Below are positions 26,146 through 34,887 of a stretch of 64,000 nucleotides of DNA, piece after piece. The stretch is from Kocuria tytonis. GTDB taxonomy: Bacteria > Actinomycetota > Actinomycetes > Actinomycetales > Micrococcaceae. The DNA is taken from contig NZ_PNJG02000001.1 in the NCBI RefSeq assembly GCF_003226895.2, forward strand, positions 620,001 to 684,000, written 5' to 3'. Both the position numbers and the translations under genes were made by a program. The notes below the pieces were generated by a model, which saw nothing but the letters and a program-made list of their open reading frames with translations, ran no database searches and was not told the DNA's origin. Numbering within the stretch: the stretch's first letter is position 1; the number at the start of each line of letters is the position of its first letter.

Positions 26146-26194
26146 GCCACCCCGTCCGACGCCCACGGTGACCCGGCTCCCAGGTGCGGTCACC

Positions 26195-26200
26195 TATCCT
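26195..26200 (+). promoter_or_regulatory. -10 element of DUF3515 gene (leaderless)
   Basis: TATCCT, seven bases before the ATG at 26208. Confidence 0.45.
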
Positions 26201-26207
26201 GGATGCC

Positions 26208-26855
26208 ATGCTCATCCCGCCCCTGAACCCCCTCGTGCCCCCCGCCCGACGTCCCGCGTCCCGGGACGCGATCAGGGCCCAGCGGGGCAGCGCGGGTCAC
26301 GGTGCCGGGGGCGACGCCGGCGGGACCGTCGGGACACGGGTGCGGGCCACGGCGTGGTCCCGCACGGGACGACGCCGCCTGACCACCGGCGCCGCGGCAC
26401 TCACCGGCGTGCTCGCGCTGACCGGGTGCGGCTCCGCGGTGACCGTGGAGGGCGCGCCCCACGCCGCGGACCCCGCGTGCGCATCCGTGATGCTGGCCAT
26501 GCCCGGGGACGTGAGCGACATGGAGCAGCGGGAGACCTCGAGCCAGGGCACCACGGCGTACGGGGAACCGTCCGCGATGATCGTGCGCTGCGGCGTCGAG
26601 GAGCCCGGGCCCACACCGGACCCGTGCACGGACGTCAACGGGGTGGACTGGCTGATCTCCGAGGTGCCGGAGCAGAAAGACCAGTGGCGGGCGGTGACCT
26701 ACGGCCGCTCCCCCGCGGTGGAGGTGCTCTTCGACGGCAGCCGCGTGCCCTCCTCCACGGCACTGGTGGACGCCGGCTCCGCCGTGCAGAACGTCCCCCA
26801 GACCCGCAAGTGCCTATCCGTGAAGGACACCCTGGAGCAGCAGGGCCGATCCTGA
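26208..26855 (+). CDS. DUF3515 family putative lipoprotein
   Basis: A DUF3515-type protein, a family of unknown function that in actinobacteria lies between ddl and thiL, as it does here. The lipobox LALTGC is clear. With the ATG at 26208, which the -10 position supports, the lipidated cysteine is residue 74, far too deep for a normal signal peptide. A GTG at 26340 would give a basic n-region (RRR), a hydrophobic core and cysteine at about residue 30, a textbook lipoprotein signal. The mature part has several further cysteines that could form disulfides outside the membrane. The start therefore remains open. Confidence 0.75.
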   Translation: MLIPPLNPLVPPARRPASRDAIRAQRGSAGHGAGGDAGGTVGTRVRATAWSRTGRRRLTTGAAALTGVLALTGCGSAVTVEGAPHAADPACASVMLAMPGDVSDMEQRETSSQGTTAYGEPSAMIVRCGVEEPGPTPDPCTDVNGVDWLISEVPEQKDQWRAVTYGRSPAVEVLFDGSRVPSSTALVDAGSAVQNVPQTRKCLSVKDTLEQQGRS

Positions 26856-26895
26856 GCGGGCGTGCGGCACCCGCCGGTTGCCCCGGGGGCCGGAC

Positions 26896-27987
26896 TTAGT
26901 CCGCCGCCGCCGCGGGGTTGACCGGCACGCGGGCCCACGAGTTGTTGACGTAGCCCTTGGGGTTCCACAGGGCCGCCGCCGACTCCGGCTGGCAGGCGCC
27001 GGTGCTGTCCCAGGCCCGCGCGAGCAGCGTGTGCGGCCCCGGGCCCGCGAGCTCCACCGTGGCGCGCCAGTGCTGCCACGCCCACGGGGAGGGGGCGGCG
27101 TCGAGATCCGCCCGGCACCAGGTGCGCCCGCCGTCCCCGCTCACGTCCACGCGCGCCACGCGGCGGTCGTCGCCGGCGTGGGCGTAGCCGCGCACGAGCA
27201 CCGGGCCCGTTCCCACTCGCTCGTCCGGCTCGGGCGAGAGGATGTCGCAGTTCAGGGCCACCGGACCCAGGGAGATCCCGTCCCCCGGCCCGGCGGCGTC
27301 GGGGTCCTCCTCCGGGGCGAGCACGCGGTACGCGGTGGCCTGGAAGTAGTTCTCGGACGGGTCCGCGCGCACCGTGATGCGCCGCACCCACTTCACGCTG
27401 CGCGCCCCCACGTACCCGGGGACCACCACGCGCACGGGTCCGCCGTGCACCGGGGGCAGCGGAGCGCCGTTCATCCCCCACGCGAGCAGCACCTCGTCCG
27501 CGAGCGCCTTCCCCAGCGGCACCGATCCGCCGTAGGGCTGCGGCGGGTCCGCGAGCTGCGAGACCTCCGGGGCCGCGAACTCCACGTGCCGGGCGGCGTC
27601 GTGGACCCCCGCGGCGCGCAGCACGTCACCGAGGCGCACACCGGTCCACCGTGCGGTGGAGGTGGCCCCGGGGCCCCAGGGATCCTCCCCCGGGATGTCG
27701 CGGACGGGGAGGAAGCCGCTGCGGCGGTTGCCGGCGCACTGCATCGTGGCCAGCACCGTGTGCTGGGCGAAGCGCGCCTGCAGCTGGCCCAGGGAGAGCG
27801 TCACGGGCTCGGACACCAGACCGGTGACCGCCACGGACCACGTGTCCGGGGAGAGCTCGGGCACCGGGCCGTGGTTGCGGACGTAGAAGGAATCGGCATC
27901 GGTGAGCGGCGCCAGCAACCGGTTTCGTGGCGGTTCGGCGTTGTAGGGATCGCTCTCGTGCACGACCATCTCCCGCTTGTGCCACAT
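26896..27987 (-). CDS. Sulfite oxidase-type molybdopterin enzyme
   Basis: A 363-residue oxidoreductase of the sulfite oxidase superfamily. The molybdenum-ligand cysteine is in MQCAGNRRSGF. The dimerisation (Mo-co oxidoreductase C-terminal) domain follows, with VDVSGDGGRTW and WNPKGYVNNSW as family landmarks. The protein has no Tat signal and no heme or TM domain, so it should be cytoplasmic and use an unknown electron acceptor. ATG at 27987 is chosen because GGGAGGAA precedes it; an upstream GTG adds 14 residues. It lies on the opposite strand to the DUF3515 gene and interrupts the usual ddl-DUF3515 adjacency. Confidence 0.85.
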   Translation of the reverse strand: MWHKREMVVHESDPYNAEPPRNRLLAPLTDADSFYVRNHGPVPELSPDTWSVAVTGLVSEPVTLSLGQLQARFAQHTVLATMQCAGNRRSGFLPVRDIPGEDPWGPGATSTARWTGVRLGDVLRAAGVHDAARHVEFAAPEVSQLADPPQPYGGSVPLGKALADEVLLAWGMNGAPLPPVHGGPVRVVVPGYVGARSVKWVRRITVRADPSENYFQATAYRVLAPEEDPDAAGPGDGISLGPVALNCDILSPEPDERVGTGPVLVRGYAHAGDDRRVARVDVSGDGGRTWCRADLDAAPSPWAWQHWRATVELAGPGPHTLLARAWDSTGACQPESAAALWNPKGYVNNSWARVPVNPAAAAD

Positions 27988-28045
27988 GCCGTTCCTCCCG
28001 GTCCCGGTGTCCGCCCGCGCGCGGTTCACGTGCGGCGGCTGCCGG

Positions 28046-29197
28046 TCAGCGTAGTCCCACGGGCCGCTCGAGGGCCAGGGTGATGAGCTCGTCGATCAGC
28101 GCGCTGTACTCGATCCCGGTGGCCGCCCACATGCGGGGGTACATGGAGATGGGCGTGAACCCGGGCATGGTGTTGATCTCGTTGATCACCACGCGGTGGT
28201 CCGGGGTCACGAAGAAGTCGCAGCGCGAGAGGCCCTCGCCGTCCACGGCGTGGAACGCGCGCACGGCGGCGGAGCGCAGCGTGTCGATCACGTCCTGGGG
28301 CAGCCGTGCGGGGCAGGACAGCGTGGCGCTGTCCTCCTCCAGGTACTTGGCCTCGAAGTCGTAGAACGCGTGGCCCTGCACCTCGATCTCGCCGGGCAGG
28401 GAGGCCCGGGCCTCGTCCGTGCCGTGCCCGCCCAGGACGGCGCACTCGATCTCGCGACCCTCGATCCCCGCCTCGATCACGAGCTTGCGGTCGTGCTCGC
28501 GGGCCGTCGCGATCGCGGCGTCCAGCTGGGACGGCTCGTCCACCCGCGTGATGCCGAAGGAGGAGCCCGCCCGAGCGGGCTTCACGAACACCGGGAACCC
28601 GAGCTGAGCCACGGCCTCGCGCACCCCCTGCGGATCGGTGCGCCAGGTGCGGTCGTGCACCACGGTGTACGGACCCACCTCCAGCCCGGCGGCCTGGAAC
28701 GCGAGCTTCATGAAGTGCTTGTCCATCCCGATGGCGGACGCCGCGACGCCGCAGCCCACGTACGGCAGGTCCGCGAGCTCCAGCAGTCCCTGCAGGGTGC
28801 CGTCCTCCCCGAAGGGCCCGTGCAACAGGGGGAACACGGCATCCACGTGGCGGCCACGGGACATGGGGGCGCCGTGCTCGCCGGAGTCGTGGATCAGCAG
28901 CCGGCTGTCCCCGGCCTGCAGGGGCAGGCTCACGCGGCGGGTGCCCACGGGCAGCTCGGCCATGGGGTGCTCGTCCAGCAGCGCCTCGAGCTCCTCCTGG
29001 GAGTACAGGAACCACGCGCCGTCCGTGGAGATCCCCACGCTCACCACGTCCCAGGTGTCCCGGTCGATCGCGCGCAGCACGGAGCGGGCCGTGATGAGGG
29101 AGACCGAGTGCTCGGACGAGCGCCCCCCGAAGACCACGGCCACGCAGGGTTTGCTGCCCTCGGCGGTGGCCTCCGGGTTCTCGTGGGTGATGCTCAT
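28046..29197 (-). CDS. ddl: D-alanine--D-alanine ligase
   Basis: A 383-residue ATP-grasp ligase that makes D-Ala-D-Ala for peptidoglycan. Landmarks are VVFGGRSSEHSVS, LHGPFGEDGTLQG, GMDKHFMK, VKPARAGSSFG and the C-terminal INEINTMPGFTP metal/ATP site. It is the third gene of a plsC-gpsA-ddl run, with the start overlapping the gpsA stop (ATGA). Confidence 0.96.
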   Translation of the reverse strand: MSITHENPEATAEGSKPCVAVVFGGRSSEHSVSLITARSVLRAIDRDTWDVVSVGISTDGAWFLYSQEELEALLDEHPMAELPVGTRRVSLPLQAGDSRLLIHDSGEHGAPMSRGRHVDAVFPLLHGPFGEDGTLQGLLELADLPYVGCGVAASAIGMDKHFMKLAFQAAGLEVGPYTVVHDRTWRTDPQGVREAVAQLGFPVFVKPARAGSSFGITRVDEPSQLDAAIATAREHDRKLVIEAGIEGREIECAVLGGHGTDEARASLPGEIEVQGHAFYDFEAKYLEEDSATLSCPARLPQDVIDTLRSAAVRAFHAVDGEGLSRCDFFVTPDHRVVINEINTMPGFTPISMYPRMWAATGIEYSALIDELITLALERPVGLR

Positions 29198-30264
29198 GCG
29201 CTGTTCCCTTCGGATTTCAGGTCGCGGCCCAGCAGCCGGGGGGCCAGCTCCTGGACGGGGATGTCGTTGCGCAGCACACCCACCACGGCCTCCGTGATGG
29301 GCATGTCCACGCCGTGCCGGTGGGCGAGGGCGAGCACCGCGGGGGCGGACTTGATGCCCTCCGCCGTCTGGGTCATGGCGTCCTGCACCTGTGCCAGTGT
29401 GAGCCCCGAACCCAGAAGCCTACCGGCCGTGTGGTTGCGGGAGAGCGAGGACGAGCACGTGGCCACGAGGTCGCCCATCCCCGAGAGGCCGGAGAGGGTG
29501 GTGAGCTGCCCGCCCAGCGCGAGCGCGAGCCGCGTGGTCTCCGCGAGCCCGCGGGTCATCACGGAGGCCTTGGAGTTGTCCCCGTAGCCGCGCCCGTCGC
29601 AGATCCCCACGCACAGGGCGATCACGTTCTTCACGAGCCCCCCGATCTCCGTGCCCACCACGTCCGTGTTGGTGTACGGGCGGAAGTACGGCGCGGCGCA
29701 GCAGCGTGCCACCCACGCGGCCGTCCCGTGCTCCTGGGCGGCCACCACGGAGGCCGTGGGTTCCTCCCGGGCGATCTCCATGGCGAGGTTCGGCCCGGAC
29801 AGCACGCACGTGCGCCGGAGCCAGTGCGCCGCGGTGGTGCCCGTGCCCTCGCCCAGCACTTCGGCGATCACCTGGGTCATGCGCAGCCCGGTGCTGGACT
29901 CCAGCCCCTTGGCCAGGGACAGCACCACGGCATCGGGGTCGAGGTGCGGGGCGGCGATCTCCAGCTGCGCCCGCAGCGACTGCGCGGGGATCGCCGCCAC
30001 CACGAGACCGGCCCCGTCCAGGGCCGCCGCGAGGTCGCTCGAGAACTCCAGCCCGTCGGGCAGGCGCACCTCGGGGACGTAGCGGTCGTTGCGGCGCTCG
30101 CGTGCCATGGCCGCCACGGCCTGCGCGTTGCGCCCCCACAGGCACACGGTGCGCGGGGCACCCGCGTCCGCGGCGGCGTCGGCCAGCACCTTGGCGAAGG
30201 TGGTGCCCCACGACCCCGCCCCGAGCACCGTGACCTTCGCGGGAGCCTCCGGGCGCGGGCTCAC
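29194..30264 (-). CDS. gpsA: Glycerol-3-phosphate dehydrogenase [NAD(P)+]
   Basis: A 356-residue enzyme that reduces dihydroxyacetone phosphate to sn-glycerol-3-phosphate for phospholipid synthesis. The N-terminal dinucleotide motif is GAGSWGTTFA. KGLE, SGPNLAMEIA, the catalytic-lysine region GGLVKNVIAL and the GLSGMGDLVATC segment follow. The GTG start overlaps the plsC stop (GTGA), which couples glycerol-phosphate supply to acylation. Confidence 0.95.
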   Translation of the reverse strand: MSPRPEAPAKVTVLGAGSWGTTFAKVLADAAADAGAPRTVCLWGRNAQAVAAMARERRNDRYVPEVRLPDGLEFSSDLAAALDGAGLVVAAIPAQSLRAQLEIAAPHLDPDAVVLSLAKGLESSTGLRMTQVIAEVLGEGTGTTAAHWLRRTCVLSGPNLAMEIAREEPTASVVAAQEHGTAAWVARCCAAPYFRPYTNTDVVGTEIGGLVKNVIALCVGICDGRGYGDNSKASVMTRGLAETTRLALALGGQLTTLSGLSGMGDLVATCSSSLSRNHTAGRLLGSGLTLAQVQDAMTQTAEGIKSAPAVLALAHRHGVDMPITEAVVGVLRNDIPVQELAPRLLGRDLKSEGNSA

Positions 30265-31118
30265 GGGGCCACGTCCCCGTCGGCGGACCCGAGCTCGTCC
30301 CCGGGCGCCGCCCCGTCGGTCCCCGCGGGCCCGCTCGGTGCGGTGCGCTCCCGGGCGCTCGCCGCGGTGCCGGGTGACGACGCCGCCGCCCCGCCCCGGG
30401 GGTCGAAGCGGTGCGCGGGCGCGGGCTCGCCGCGCAGCTGCGAGAGGAGATCGGTGATGGCACCCATGATCGTGTCCGTGGCCCGGGCGAGCTCCTCGGC
30501 GGTGGGCCGTCCGGGCTGCCGGATCCCTCCGGGCACGAGGTCCCGCGCGTGCACGGGCTCCCCCACCGCCACGTGGACGGTGCTGCGCGGCCACAGGTGC
30601 ACGGTGCGGTGCCCCTGCGGATCGCGGTAGAGGATCTCCTGGTCCCCCCAGTGGGCCACCGGGACCACGGGCACGTCCGCCTGCAGCGCGAGCCGCGCGG
30701 CACCCGTGCGCCCGCGCATGGGCCACATGGTGGGGTCACGCGTGATGGTGCCCTCCGGGTACACGATGATGGCTCCGCCGTCGGCCAGCTCCTGGAACGC
30801 GGCGTCCAGCGAGTCCTTCGCGCGGGAGGTCCCGCGGTACACGGGGACCTGACCGATCCGCCCCAGCAGGTGACCCACCACGGGGATGCGGAACAGGGAC
30901 TCCTTGGCCAGGAACCGGGGCATGATCCCGGCCTTGTAGACGGGGTAGGCCACCGTGATGGGGTCGAGCTCCGTGAGGTGGTTGGCCACCACCACGAAGC
31001 CACCGGAGTCCGGGAGGTTCTCGAGGCCCCGCCAGCGCGGGACCGCCAGGGCGCGGTAGACGGGGATGACCATTCCCGCCAGCACCCGGAACGTGGATCG
31101 CTGCGATGTTCTACTCAT
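30261..31118 (-). CDS. plsC: 1-acyl-sn-glycerol-3-phosphate acyltransferase
   Basis: A 285-residue PlsC-family acyltransferase that forms phosphatidic acid. The catalytic HX4D motif is in VVANHLTELDP, the glycerol-phosphate-binding motif is YPEGTITRDP, and VPVVPVAHWG follows. The last 60 residues are a low-complexity Ala/Gly/Ser/Pro tail without family counterpart. ATG at 31118 is used; the GAGGAG ahead of it is rather distant (11 bases), and an earlier start would add a Pro/Arg-rich stretch. Confidence 0.9.
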   Translation of the reverse strand: MSRTSQRSTFRVLAGMVIPVYRALAVPRWRGLENLPDSGGFVVVANHLTELDPITVAYPVYKAGIMPRFLAKESLFRIPVVGHLLGRIGQVPVYRGTSRAKDSLDAAFQELADGGAIIVYPEGTITRDPTMWPMRGRTGAARLALQADVPVVPVAHWGDQEILYRDPQGHRTVHLWPRSTVHVAVGEPVHARDLVPGGIRQPGRPTAEELARATDTIMGAITDLLSQLRGEPAPAHRFDPRGGAAASSPGTAASARERTAPSGPAGTDGAAPGDELGSADGDVAP

Positions 31119-31238
31119 CCGGGCAGGCACTCCTCGTGGCAGGGGACGCGGGGACCACGGGACCGCGACCGGCCCGCGCACGCCGGTGCTCCCGTGCGCG
31201 CACGGCGCCGCCGTGCCGGGGCCGGGTCAGGACCGGAC

Positions 31239-32558
31239 TCACCGTTCGTCGATGTCGAAGGTGGCGCCCAGGCCGCCCAGCTTGTCCGTGAAGTGCTCGT
31301 AGCCGCGCTTGATCAGCTCCACCCCGGTCACGTGGGAGACGCCCTCGGCGGAGAGCGCGGCGATCAGGTGGGAGAACCCGCCGCGCAGGTCCGGGATGTT
31401 GATGTCCGCGGCCTGCAGGGGCGTGGGCCCGGAGATCACGGCGGAGTGCAGGAAGTTGCGCTGCCCGAAGCGGCACGGCACGGAGCCCAGGCACTCGCGG
31501 TGCACCTGGATCACGGCACCCATGCGGTTGAGCGCGCGCGTGAACCCGAAGCGGTTCTCGTACACCGTCTCGTGCACGATCGACACGCCCTTGGCCTGGG
31601 TCAGCACCACCACGAGCGGCTGCTGCCAGTCGGTCATGAACCCGGGGTGCACGTCCGTCTCCACGATCAGGGGGTTGAGGTCCCCGCCCGGGTGGAAGAA
31701 GCGGATGCCGTCCTCGCGGATGTCCAGTCCGCCGCCCACCTTGCGGAAGGTGTTGAGGAAGGTCATCATGTCCGCCTGCTTGGCACCGGCCACGAAGATG
31801 TCGCCGCCGGTGGCCAGGGCCGCGGAACCCCACGACGCCGCCTCCATGCGGTCCGGCAGGGCGCCGTGCACGTAGCCCTGCAGCTCGGGAACACCCTCGA
31901 TGCGGATCACCCGGTCCGTCTGCACCGTGATGAGCGCGCCCATCTTCTGCAGGATGGCGATCAGGTCCATGATCTCGGGCTCGGTGGCCGCGCCGCGCAG
32001 CTCGGTGTGGCCCTCGGCGCGCGTGGCCGTGAGCAGCACCTGCTCGGTGGCTCCCACGGAGGGGTACGGGAGGTCGATCTTCGCACCCTGCAGCCCGTGG
32101 GGGGCGCTCATGCGGATCCCGGAGTCGAGCTTCTCCACCTTGGCGCCGAAGTTGCGCAGCACCTCCAGGTGGTAGTTGATGGGCCGGTCGCCGATCCGGC
32201 AGCCGCCCAGATCCGGGATGAAGGCCTCCCCCAGGGCGTGCAGCAGCGGACCGCACAGCAGGATGGGGATCCGGGAGTCCCCGGCGTGGGCGTCGATGTC
32301 CGCGTGGCGGGCGCGGGTGACGTTGGTGGGGTCCAGCGTCAGCTCGCCCAGGGCGTCGTCGCGGGTGACCTCCACACCGTGCAGCGCCAGCAGGTCCGTG
32401 ACGACCTCGACGTCCTTGATCTCCGGCACGTTGCCCAGGGTGGAGGGGGTGGCCCCGAGCAGGGCGGCCACCATGGCCTTGGGAACCAGGTTCTTGGCGC
32501 CGCGTACCGTCACCTGACCCGTCAGCGGAACTCCGCCGGTGATGCGCAAAGAAGTCAT
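31239..32558 (-). CDS. murA: UDP-N-acetylglucosamine 1-carboxyvinyltransferase
   Basis: A 439-residue MurA/AroA-fold enzyme for the first committed step of peptidoglycan synthesis, transfer of enolpyruvate from PEP to UDP-GlcNAc. The N-terminal RGAKNLVPKA supplies the UDP-GlcNAc-binding lysine and asparagine. The catalytic cysteine that fosfomycin alkylates is present in LGGCRIGDRPIN. DIRGGFSH-type sequence near the end (LRGGFSHLIAAL) is also typical. A strong -10 element lies about 60 bases upstream. Confidence 0.95.
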   Translation of the reverse strand: MTSLRITGGVPLTGQVTVRGAKNLVPKAMVAALLGATPSTLGNVPEIKDVEVVTDLLALHGVEVTRDDALGELTLDPTNVTRARHADIDAHAGDSRIPILLCGPLLHALGEAFIPDLGGCRIGDRPINYHLEVLRNFGAKVEKLDSGIRMSAPHGLQGAKIDLPYPSVGATEQVLLTATRAEGHTELRGAATEPEIMDLIAILQKMGALITVQTDRVIRIEGVPELQGYVHGALPDRMEAASWGSAALATGGDIFVAGAKQADMMTFLNTFRKVGGGLDIREDGIRFFHPGGDLNPLIVETDVHPGFMTDWQQPLVVVLTQAKGVSIVHETVYENRFGFTRALNRMGAVIQVHRECLGSVPCRFGQRNFLHSAVISGPTPLQAADINIPDLRGGFSHLIAALSAEGVSHVTGVELIKRGYEHFTDKLGGLGATFDIDER

Positions 32559-32616
32559 GACCTACCGATCTGGGGGAAGTGGGTGCTCGCCCGCGGAACG
32601 CGCACGAGACCTGGAC

Positions 32617-32622
32617 ATTCTA
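32617..32622 (-). promoter_or_regulatory. -10 element of murA
   Basis: TAGAAT on the minus strand in the leuD-murA gap. It would give a murA leader of about 50 bases. The -35 is poorly defined (TGGACC at a 19-base spacing). Confidence 0.45.
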
Positions 32623-32655
32623 CCGGCCCCGGGCAGCCCACGGTCCAGTTCCCGC

Positions 32656-33255
32656 TCAGGTTCGGGCGGGCAGCGTGGTGGGCTTGAAGCCCGGGCGGGT
32701 GCCCTCGTACGCCTCGATGTCCGCTTCGTGCTGCAGCGTGAGTCCGATGTCGTCCAGGCCCTCCATCAGGCGCCAGCGGGTGTACTCGTCGATCTGGAAC
32801 GGCACGCTCACGGCACCGCACGTGACCGTCCTGGACTCCAGGTCCACCTCGATCTCGACCCCCGGCTGCTCCGCCATGAGCTTCCACAGCAGCTCGACGT
32901 CGCTCTGCTCCACCTGGGCGGCCAGCAGCCCCTGCTTGCCGGAGTTCCCGCGGAAGATGTCCGCGAAGCGCGAGGAGATGACGGCCTTGAAGCCGTAGTC
33001 CCGCAGGGCCCACACCGCGTGCTCGCGGGAGGACCCGGTGCCGAAGTCCGCCCCCGCCACGAGCACCGAGGCGCCGCGGTACTCCGGCCGGTTGAGCACG
33101 AAGTCCGGGTTCCGGCGCCAGCCCGCGAACAGGGCGTCCTCGAACCCGGTCTTGGTGATGCGCTTGAGGTAGACGGCGGGGATGATCTGGTCCGTGTCCA
33201 CGTTGGACTGCTTCAGGGGTGCGCCCACGCCGCGGTGGGTGGTGAACTTTTCCAT
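32656..33255 (-). CDS. leuD: 3-isopropylmalate dehydratase small subunit
   Basis: A 199-residue small subunit that, with LeuC, isomerises 2- to 3-isopropylmalate in leucine synthesis. The family motifs [10 protein letters not shown] and [17 protein letters not shown] are complete. ATG at 33255 has AAAGGA about eight bases upstream. It lies 44 bases after leuC and is expected to be co-transcribed with it. Confidence 0.96.
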   Translation of the reverse strand: MEKFTTHRGVGAPLKQSNVDTDQIIPAVYLKRITKTGFEDALFAGWRRNPDFVLNRPEYRGASVLVAGADFGTGSSREHAVWALRDYGFKAVISSRFADIFRGNSGKQGLLAAQVEQSDVELLWKLMAEQPGVEIEVDLESRTVTCGAVSVPFQIDEYTRWRLMEGLDDIGLTLQHEADIEAYEGTRPGFKPTTLPART

Positions 33256-33299
33256 GCTGGGGTCCTTTGCTGGGTGCGTCGGGCAGTGGCGGGCGGGGC

Positions 33300-34733
33300 T
33301 CAGGCCACCGGTTCGAGGTCCGACGGCGCGCTGAGCGTTCCGCGCACCGCGGTGGCCGCCGCGACCACCGGGGACACCAGGTGGGTGCGTCCGCCCTTGC
33401 CCTGGCGGCCCTCGAAGTTGCGGTTGGAGGTGGAGGCGCAGCGCTCCCCCGGGGCCAGCTGGTCCGGGTTCATCCCCAGGCACATGGAGCAGCCCGCGAA
33501 GCGCCAGTCCGCACCGAAGTCCGTGAACACGCGGTCCAGGCCCTCCGCCTCGGCCTGCAGCCGCACCCTGGCGGAGCCGGGAACCACCATCATGCGCACG
33601 GACTCTGCCTTGCTGCGGCCCCTGAGGATCTCGGCCGCGGCGCGCAGGTCCTCGATCCGCGAGTTGGTGCACGAGCCGAGGAACACGGTGTCCACCGGGA
33701 TCTCCTTCATGAGGGTCCCCGCCTCCAGGCCCATGTACTCGAGGGCCCGGCGGGCGGCGTCCTGGGCGTTGTCGTCCCCGGCCTCCTCCGGGTTCGGCAC
33801 CGCGCGGGACAGCGGCACGCCCTGGCCCGGGTTGGTGCCCCACGTGACGAACGGCTCCAGCTCGTCCGCGTCGATGACCACCTCGCGGTCGAACTGCGCG
33901 CCCTCGTCCGTGCGCAGGGTGCGCCAGTACGCCACGGCGGCGTCCCAGTCCTCGCCCTGCGGTGCGTGCGGGCGGCCCCGGACGTAGTCGAACGTGGTCT
34001 CGTCCGGGGCGATCATCCCGGCACGGGCCCCGGCCTCGATGGACATGTTGCACATGGTCATGCGCGCCTCCATGGACAGGGCCCGGATGGCGGAGCCCCG
34101 GTACTCCAGCACGTAGCCCTGGCCGCCGCCCGTGCCGATCTTCGCGATCACGGCCAGGATGATGTCCTTGGAGCTCACGCCCGGTTTGAGCGTGCCCTCC
34201 ACGGTGATCGCCATGGTCTTGAACGGCGCCAGCGGCAGGGTCTGGGTGGCCATCACGTGCTCCACCTCGGACGTGCCGATCCCGAAGGCGAGCGCTCCGA
34301 ACGCCCCGTGGGTGGAGGTGTGGGAGTCACCGCACACCACGGTCATCCCCGGCTGGGTGAGCCCCAGCTGCGGGCCCACCACGTGCACGATGCCCTGCTC
34401 GGCGTCACCCAGGGAGTGCAGCCGCACGCCGAACTCCTCGCAGTTCTCGCGCAGGGTCTCGATCTGCTTGCGGGAGGTCTCGTCCGCGATGGTCGAGAAG
34501 ATGTCCTCGGTGGGCGTGTTGTGGTCCTCCGTGGCAATGGTCAGGTCCGTGCGGCGCAGCCCGCGGCCCGCGAGCCGCAGCCCCTCGAACGCCTGGGGGC
34601 TCGTGACCTCGTGGAGCAGGTGGAGGTCGATGTACAGCAGGTCCGGTCGCCCGGCCTCGCCCTGGCGGACCAGGTGGTCGGCCCACACCTTCTCCGCCAG
34701 TGTCCGGGGTGCGGTGGTCTCCGTGCTGGTCAT
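33300..34733 (-). CDS. leuC: 3-isopropylmalate dehydratase large subunit
   Basis: A 477-residue aconitase-family subunit carrying the [4Fe-4S] cluster. Cluster cysteines fall in the GSCTNSR and GCSMCLGMN motifs, with the third in the VCGDSHTST segment. ATG at 34733 is preceded by AGGAGTGATGAG. It is the first gene of leuCD and diverges from ndgR, the arrangement that in other actinobacteria marks control of leuCD by this IclR protein. Confidence 0.97.
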   Translation of the reverse strand: MTSTETTAPRTLAEKVWADHLVRQGEAGRPDLLYIDLHLLHEVTSPQAFEGLRLAGRGLRRTDLTIATEDHNTPTEDIFSTIADETSRKQIETLRENCEEFGVRLHSLGDAEQGIVHVVGPQLGLTQPGMTVVCGDSHTSTHGAFGALAFGIGTSEVEHVMATQTLPLAPFKTMAITVEGTLKPGVSSKDIILAVIAKIGTGGGQGYVLEYRGSAIRALSMEARMTMCNMSIEAGARAGMIAPDETTFDYVRGRPHAPQGEDWDAAVAYWRTLRTDEGAQFDREVVIDADELEPFVTWGTNPGQGVPLSRAVPNPEEAGDDNAQDAARRALEYMGLEAGTLMKEIPVDTVFLGSCTNSRIEDLRAAAEILRGRSKAESVRMMVVPGSARVRLQAEAEGLDRVFTDFGADWRFAGCSMCLGMNPDQLAPGERCASTSNRNFEGRQGKGGRTHLVSPVVAAATAVRGTLSAPSDLEPVA

Positions 34734-34813
34734 CTCATCACTCCTGCTCGTGCCTCGGCGCCCGCCGCTCGTGTCCGGAGCTCCGGGTCCCGGCGGGCGC
34801 GCCCGTTTCGTCC

Positions 34814-34842
34814 ATCGTCACCACTGCGCGGGCGCGGTGCCA
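34814..34842 (-). promoter_or_regulatory. Proposed leuCD promoter
   Basis: TGGCAC (34837-34842), 17 bases, GACGAT (34814-34819). The predicted start point near 34807 leaves a leader of about 74 bases and puts the NdgR-type palindrome 51 bases upstream. Both hexamers are weak matches, as expected for an activator-dependent promoter. Confidence 0.4.
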
Positions 34843-34852
34843 CCCCGCGGAC

Positions 34853-34881
34853 TTGCTTCTCGCATTGTGAGACGGCAATAT
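34853..34881 (+). promoter_or_regulatory. ndgR promoter, leaderless
   Basis: TTGCTT (34853-34858), exactly 17 bases, CAATAT (34876-34881), then six bases to the ATG at 34888. The NdgR-type palindrome fills the spacer, which predicts autorepression. Confidence 0.6.
34858..34872. promoter_or_regulatory. Palindromic NdgR-type operator (leuC / ndgR)
   Basis: TCTCGCATTGTGAGA is a 15-bp palindrome around a central T with one mismatch. Related boxes occur upstream of leuB, ilvE and ilvB in this window. The assignment to NdgR is inferred from gene adjacency and known control of leuCD by IclR-type NdgR/LtbR proteins in other actinobacteria. Confidence 0.55.
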
Positions 34882-34887
34882 CAAAGC

